DNA of 8,180 nucleotides from an uncultured Collinsella sp. (GTDB lineage Bacteria > Actinomycetota > Coriobacteriia > Coriobacteriales > Coriobacteriaceae): assembly GCA_900548075.1 (NCBI GenBank), contig URJD01000076.1, positions 1 through 8,180 of the forward strand, written 5' to 3'. Positions within the stretch are counted from its first letter, which is position 1, and each line of letters begins with the position of its first letter. The notes beneath the pieces are model-generated. The model was not told the origin of the DNA, made no database searches, and saw only the letters and a list, made by a program, of their open reading frames with translations. The translations under genes were made by a program, and so were the position numbers. Below are positions 4,422 to 8,180 of this stretch, piece by piece.

Positions 4422-7190
4422 AAACTCACGATCTTCACGTGCCATCTCGGCGTCGACAGATTCCAGCGCGGCAAGCCCCTCCTCGTCCAACAGGACCTCG
4501 CGCGGCTTGGAACCGTCGGGCGGTCCGACGACACCCTTTTCTTCCAGCATGTCCATAATACGCCCGGCACGTGCATAGCCAACCTTCAGACGGCGTTGCA
4601 GGCCAGATGTGGAGCCAAGCTGCGATTCCACCACAATATGGGCGGCTTCCCAAATGAGAGGATCATCGTCTTGCGGCTCGGCGACTCCGGTGCGGACAAT
4701 GCCGCCGCCACCCGCCATGGACATGGAAGCGGGCGCCACGGCAGACAGGATCTCCTCGTGGTAGTCGGGCTCGCTCTGCGACTTGACGAACTCGACAATC
4801 TCGTTGATTTCGTCATCCGAGACAAAGCAGCCCTGGATACGGCGAGGCTTGCCCCAGTCGACCTTAGAGAACAGCATGTCGCCCAAACCGGTGAGCTTTT
4901 CGGCACCCATCTGGTCGATGATGACGCGCGAGTCGATGCCCGTGGCGACGTTAAAGGCGATGCGGTTGGTGATGTTGGCCTTGATGAGGCCCGTCACCAC
5001 GTTGGAGCTGGGGCGCTGGGTGGCCACAATAAGATGAATACCGGCGGCACGGCCCAGCTGTGCAATACGCACGATCGAGGCCTCGACATCCTTACCGGCG
5101 ACCATCATCAGGTCCGAGAGCTCGTCAATGATGATGACCAGGTAGGGCATCTTTTGCGGCGGGTTGTCGTAATGCTCAAACTCGCCGGCGGCCTGCTTTT
5201 CGTTGTAGGTCGAGATCTTACGCACGTTGAGACGCTCGAAGACCTTCAGGCGTCGCTCCATCTCGGACACGGCCCATTGCAGAGCGCTCGCGGCCTGCTT
5301 GGGCTCGGTCACCACGGGCACATAGAGATGCGGCAGACCGTTATAGCCCGCAAGCTCGACGCGCTTGGGGTCGACCATGATCAGGCGAACGTCCTCGGGG
5401 AGAGCGCGCATGAGCAGAGTCGTGATGATGGAGTTGATCATGACCGACTTACCAGAACCCGTGGTACCGGCGATCAGCAGGTGGGGCATCTTGGCGAGGT
5501 CGGCGACGACCGGCGTACCCTCGGCATCGCGGCCGATGGCAAGCTCGAGCGGACCGCCCTTCACATAGGGCAGTACGTCGCCCAGATTGACGTTCTGGCG
5601 CTTGCGGTTGGGAATCTCGATGCCCACGAGCGAGGTGCCGGGGATCGGGGCAAAGATACGCACCGACTGGGCAGCAAGCGATAGCGCGATATCGTCCTCG
5701 AGGCTCGAAATCTTGCTCACGCGCTCGCCCTCGCCAGGTTGCAGCTTAAAGGTCGTCACCGTGGGGCCGGCGATCCAGCCGACCACGCGGGCACTGCGGC
5801 CAAACTCAAGCAAGGTGGATTGCAGCGACTCAGCGGTCTGCTCCAGCTCCTTATCCGAAGACGCGGCGGAAGCCGACTGCGGGTTGGCATGCAGAATCTC
5901 AAGTGGCGGAAGTTTGAGGCCGTCCTCTTCTTCGCCCTCGTTATCTGCGGCGCCGCCGTCCGCTCCCCCGTCGCTAGCCGCAGCCGATTCGACAGCACTC
6001 AAGGCAGGCGCATCGGCAACCTTGGGATGCTTCAAGAAGTCGGGGATCTGAGGTGCTGCCGAGACAGGATTCACGGCAAACGGCGGCTCGGACTCGTCGA
6101 TCTTATCGGGGTCGTCTTCCATCGAAAGCTGACCGGTTACCTGGTCGCGCTTTGCATGGCGACGCGGCAGCAAAGTTGTCTTTGCGATCTCAATCGGAGC
6201 CTCGTCGTCCTCGTCATCGCCCTCGGTGAGCTCAATCTCGCTCTCGGACCAAGACGGGTCGGGCTCACTCGTATTGAGCTTGGGAACCGTCTTGCCCTTC
6301 TTGGCATGACGGCGTGGTAGCAGCGTCGTCTTAGCGCGCTCGGCCTCCACGGCATCGGACACGTCGACAAACGGATCCTCATCCTCGTCGTCATCGTCCA
6401 AAACCGGGTCCGCATCGTTGCCCATGACCGTGGTCACGGCAGCATCGGAACCCTTTTGACGAAGAATGCTCAGGTGCGGACGGGCAACGCCGGGCACCGA
6501 CAGAGCTTCGTCGTCACCCCACGGACTCGCGTTGACGTCGGCACGACGGCGCTCGGCAAAATCTGCCGCACGGTCGCGGGCAGAGCGCAAAACGCCGCCC
6601 ACCGAAAAGCCAATGATGACCAAGCCCACGACGACAAGGCCCAGCAGGACTACCATCGCGATAGGCTTACCCAGGGCATTTTGCAGCGCACTCGCAATAA
6701 ACGCACCGATGTAGCCACCCGAGGCGGACAGATTTTGCGGCGTGAACATAAGGTCGCACGAGTCGCTCGTACCTGGCACCATCAACGAAAGAATGGAGAC
6801 GACGGCGATAAAGACCACGGCGCCGCCCGCAACAGAGCGCGCGTTGAGCGGCGAGTCCTCGCCTAAAAAGAGCGTGGCGGCAAACAGCAAAATGACGATC
6901 GGCAGCACGTAGGCGCCCAGACCAAAGCCCAAGTGGTAGAAACCGGCAACCGCAGCCGTAACGGGCGCAGTCGCCGGCGAAATCACGGCAATAAAGGACG
7001 CGATCGCCAAAACGGCAATGACCACGCCGGCGATATCGCGGTTGGCCGAGGGCTCGACCAAGGGCTCGAAATCATCGAACTCGGACTCGTGGCCCTTATT
7101 GGCACGCAGATGGGAACCGGCACCCTTAGCAGATGCCGGTTGGTTGTTGGCCTTATTGCCTTTGGCGTTTTGTGCAGATCCGCGCGCCAA
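4410..7190 (-). CDS. ftsK: FtsK/SpoIIIE-family DNA translocase
   Basis: A 926-residue septum-associated motor that should pump chromosomal DNA during division. Membrane helices lie at about 52-72, 90-109, 119-138 and 176-199. Then comes an acidic, probably disordered linker (about 205-445) holding the motif AKTTLLPRRHAK twice. The alpha/beta motor spans about 446-820: Walker A GTTGSGKS at 575-582, VDPKRVEL at about 606-613, Walker B LVIIIDE at 684-690, and the ATQRPSSNVVTGLIKANI block at about 723-740. The C-terminal gamma winged helix (about 843-903; TSGLQRRLKVGYARAGRIMD) is the part that in FtsK/SpoIIIE reads polar guide sequences (KOPS/SRS). The start is TTG, chosen because GGAGG (7197-7201) lies 6 nt upstream within the last codons of the RNase J gene. 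All motor motifs appear intact. The sequence cannot separate an FtsK role (dif recombination) from a SpoIIIE-like role. Confidence 0.96.
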   Translation of the reverse strand: MARGSAQNAKGNKANNQPASAKGAGSHLRANKGHESEFDDFEPLVEPSANRDIAGVVIAVLAIASFIAVISPATAPVTAAVAGFYHLGFGLGAYVLPIVILLFAATLFLGEDSPLNARSVAGGAVVFIAVVSILSLMVPGTSDSCDLMFTPQNLSASGGYIGAFIASALQNALGKPIAMVVLLGLVVVGLVIIGFSVGGVLRSARDRAADFAERRRADVNASPWGDDEALSVPGVARPHLSILRQKGSDAAVTTVMGNDADPVLDDDDEDEDPFVDVSDAVEAERAKTTLLPRRHAKKGKTVPKLNTSEPDPSWSESEIELTEGDDEDDEAPIEIAKTTLLPRRHAKRDQVTGQLSMEDDPDKIDESEPPFAVNPVSAAPQIPDFLKHPKVADAPALSAVESAAASDGGADGGAADNEGEEEDGLKLPPLEILHANPQSASAASSDKELEQTAESLQSTLLEFGRSARVVGWIAGPTVTTFKLQPGEGERVSKISSLEDDIALSLAAQSVRIFAPIPGTSLVGIEIPNRKRQNVNLGDVLPYVKGGPLELAIGRDAEGTPVVADLAKMPHLLIAGTTGSGKSVMINSIITTLLMRALPEDVRLIMVDPKRVELAGYNGLPHLYVPVVTEPKQAASALQWAVSEMERRLKVFERLNVRKISTYNEKQAAGEFEHYDNPPQKMPYLVIIIDELSDLMMVAGKDVEASIVRIAQLGRAAGIHLIVATQRPSSNVVTGLIKANITNRIAFNVATGIDSRVIIDQMGAEKLTGLGDMLFSKVDWGKPRRIQGCFVSDDEINEIVEFVKSQSEPDYHEEILSAVAPASMSMAGGGGIVRTGVAEPQDDDPLIWEAAHIVVESQLGSTSGLQRRLKVGYARAGRIMDMLEEKGVVGPPDGSKPREVLLDEEGLAALESVDAEMAREDREFGGF
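6150..6335 (-). repeat. Two copies of the AKTTLLPRRHAK peptide motif in the FtsK linker
   Basis: The copies are at 6300-6335 (residues 286-297) and 6150-6185 (residues 336-347), exactly 50 residues apart. All 12 residues are identical, yet 9 of 12 codons differ by synonymous changes. Each basic motif follows an acidic run. The flanks do not align convincingly. Confidence 0.9.
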
Positions 7191-7201
7191 ACTAAACCTC
7201 C
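7191..7201 (-). promoter_or_regulatory. ftsK ribosome binding site embedded in the RNase J gene end
   Basis: The minus strand reads GGAGG (7197-7201), then a 6-nt spacer, then the TTG start at 7190. The site lies inside the last Met-Glu-Val codons and stop of the RNase J gene. This supports the TTG as the true ftsK start and implies that ribosomes finishing RNase J feed ftsK. Confidence 0.8.
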
Positions 7202-8180
7202 ATGACGACCGGGATGATCATCGGACGAGTGCGCGTACGGCTCCAGATAAAGTTGGAGAGCGAGTCGCGCACGGCCTTGCGAATGGCATCGGAACCGCTG
7301 CTCGTAAAGCTGAACTTGCCCTTCTCGATCGTCTTCATGATGGACGCGGAGGCATCCTCGGAGAACTGGTCGTCGATGGCAAACGAGACGCCGCGGCCCG
7401 AGAACTCGATGGCCTCGATCTTCTTGTGCTTGAGCGAGACGATGGCAACAGCGGTAACCATACCGTCGTTGGCGAGCTTCTGACGATCACGCAAGACGAT
7501 GGGGTCGGTATCGCCGATGCGCAGGCCGTCGACGTAAACGACGCCGGACTCGACGGGCGTACCGCGCTTAACGATACCGCCGCGCATCTCGAGCGTGTCG
7601 CCGTTGTCGAGGATAAAGATATGATCGTCCTTGAGACCCATCTTGCGGGCCAGCTGGGCATGGGCGCGCAGATGCACGGCTTCACCGTGAACCGGCATAA
7701 AGTATGTAGGCTTGGCCATGGCCATCAGGAGCTTGAGCTCCTCCTGGCTACCGTGACCGGAAACGTGAACGAGGGCGCGGTTCTTATCCCACACGTCGCA
7801 GCCGAGCTTGGCCAGGCTGTTGACGACCTGCTGGACGGCTTTCTCATTGCCGGGAACAGGAGTTGCCGAGAGGATAACGGTATCGCCCTCGTGGATGGAG
7901 AGCGTCTTGTGCTCGCCATTGGCCATGCGGGACAGGGCCGACAGCGGCTCGCCCTGCGAACCGGTGCACATGACGACAATCTTGTCGTCAGGCAAATTAT
8001 CGATATCAAAGGCATCGATAATATCGGCATCGTCGATGTTGAGGTAGCCCAGCTCGCGCGCCACGCGGGTGTTCGTGAGCATGGAGCGACCGGTCACAAC
8101 GACCTTACGGCCGCACTTGCGGGCAGCATCGCAGATCTGCTGCAAACGATGGATGTGGCTCGAGAACGACGCTACGAACA
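7192..8180 (-). CDS. rnj: Ribonuclease J (partial, N-terminus off window)
   Basis: About 328 C-terminal residues of a protein usually around 550-600 long; the frame is open to the right edge, so the start and the HxHxDH metallo-beta-lactamase motif lie outside. Visible landmarks fit RNase J: ASFSSHIHRLQQI near the edge, GRKVVVTGRSM, MCTGSQGEPLSALSRMANG, the HVSGHGSQEE block (7741-7773), the PVHGE block (7681-7695), whose His is a zinc ligand in the family, and the closing FIWSRTRTRPMIIPVVMEV. The C-terminal domain is complete. RNase J is a zinc-dependent 5'-to-3' exonuclease and endonuclease for mRNA turnover and rRNA maturation. It ends with TAG only 1 nt before the ftsK start, and its last codons contain the ftsK ribosome binding site. 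Placement upstream of an ftsK/spoIIIE gene matches rnjB in Bacillus. Whether this genome has a second copy cannot be seen. Confidence 0.95.
   Translation of the reverse strand, partial: FVASFSSHIHRLQQICDAARKCGRKVVVTGRSMLTNTRVARELGYLNIDDADIIDAFDIDNLPDDKIVVMCTGSQGEPLSALSRMANGEHKTLSIHEGDTVILSATPVPGNEKAVQQVVNSLAKLGCDVWDKNRALVHVSGHGSQEELKLLMAMAKPTYFMPVHGEAVHLRAHAQLARKMGLKDDHIFILDNGDTLEMRGGIVKRGTPVESGVVYVDGLRIGDTDPIVLRDRQKLANDGMVTAVAIVSLKHKKIEAIEFSGRGVSFAIDDQFSEDASASIMKTIEKGKFSFTSSGSDAIRKAVRDSLSNFIWSRTRTRPMIIPVVMEV

Noticed and set aside
4401..5684. A 427-codon open frame on the plus strand opposite ftsK.
   Set aside because: It is a shadow of the FtsK motor region, with no recognisable motif and an implausible His/Asp/Gly-rich composition.
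1..8180. Mobile element, defence island, CRISPR array or horizontally acquired segment.
   Set aside because: All genes are co-directional core housekeeping genes with similar codon use and tight spacing. No terminal repeats, transposase, integrase or spacer-repeat pattern was seen.

Overview
The window is a compact housekeeping gene cluster. All seven genes lie on the minus strand and probably form one operon that enters at the right edge and leaves at the left edge. GC-rich codon use, GTG and TTG starts, Shine-Dalgarno leaders and the gene content suggest a Gram-positive actinobacterial genome. My best guess is a member of the Coriobacteriia, possibly Collinsella-like. This guess rests on general resemblance, since no rRNA or other taxonomic marker is present.

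In the direction of transcription (right to left) the order is: ribonuclease J (N-terminus missing), an FtsK/SpoIIIE DNA translocase, a RodZ-like membrane helix-turn-helix protein, a YajQ-family protein, RimO (ribosomal protein S12 methylthiotransferase), PgsA (phosphatidylglycerophosphate synthase) and a stand-alone CinA C-terminal domain protein (C-terminus missing). Spacing is tight: 1 nt, a 1-base TGATG overlap, then 26, 27, 9 and 12 nt. No gap can hold a normal promoter plus terminator, and no stretch over 300 bases lacks a gene. I saw no tRNA, rRNA, IS element, CRISPR array or phage remnant.

The genes join RNA decay (RNase J), chromosome segregation at division (FtsK), cell shape or envelope organisation (RodZ-like), ribosome modification (RimO), phospholipid synthesis (PgsA) and pyridine nucleotide salvage (CinA/PncC). 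The backbone rnj - ftsK/spoIIIE - rodZ - pgsA - cinA resembles the known Bacillus subtilis order rnjB ... spoIIIE ... rodZ(ymfM)-pgsA-cinA-recA. A recA gene beyond the left edge is therefore a reasonable expectation. YajQ and RimO sit between rodZ and pgsA.

I found no obviously new defence or mobile system. The unexplained signals are in disordered protein regions. FtsK carries an exact 12-residue basic motif twice, and 9 of its 12 codons differ synonymously between the copies, which points to selection on the peptide. The RodZ-like protein has a long Arg/Gly/Tyr-rich cytoplasmic linker with its own degenerate 15-residue repeat and an extracytoplasmic Asp/Thr/Gly repeat tail. The four genes yajQ, rimO, pgsA and cinA also share one reading frame and are separated only by three stop codons.
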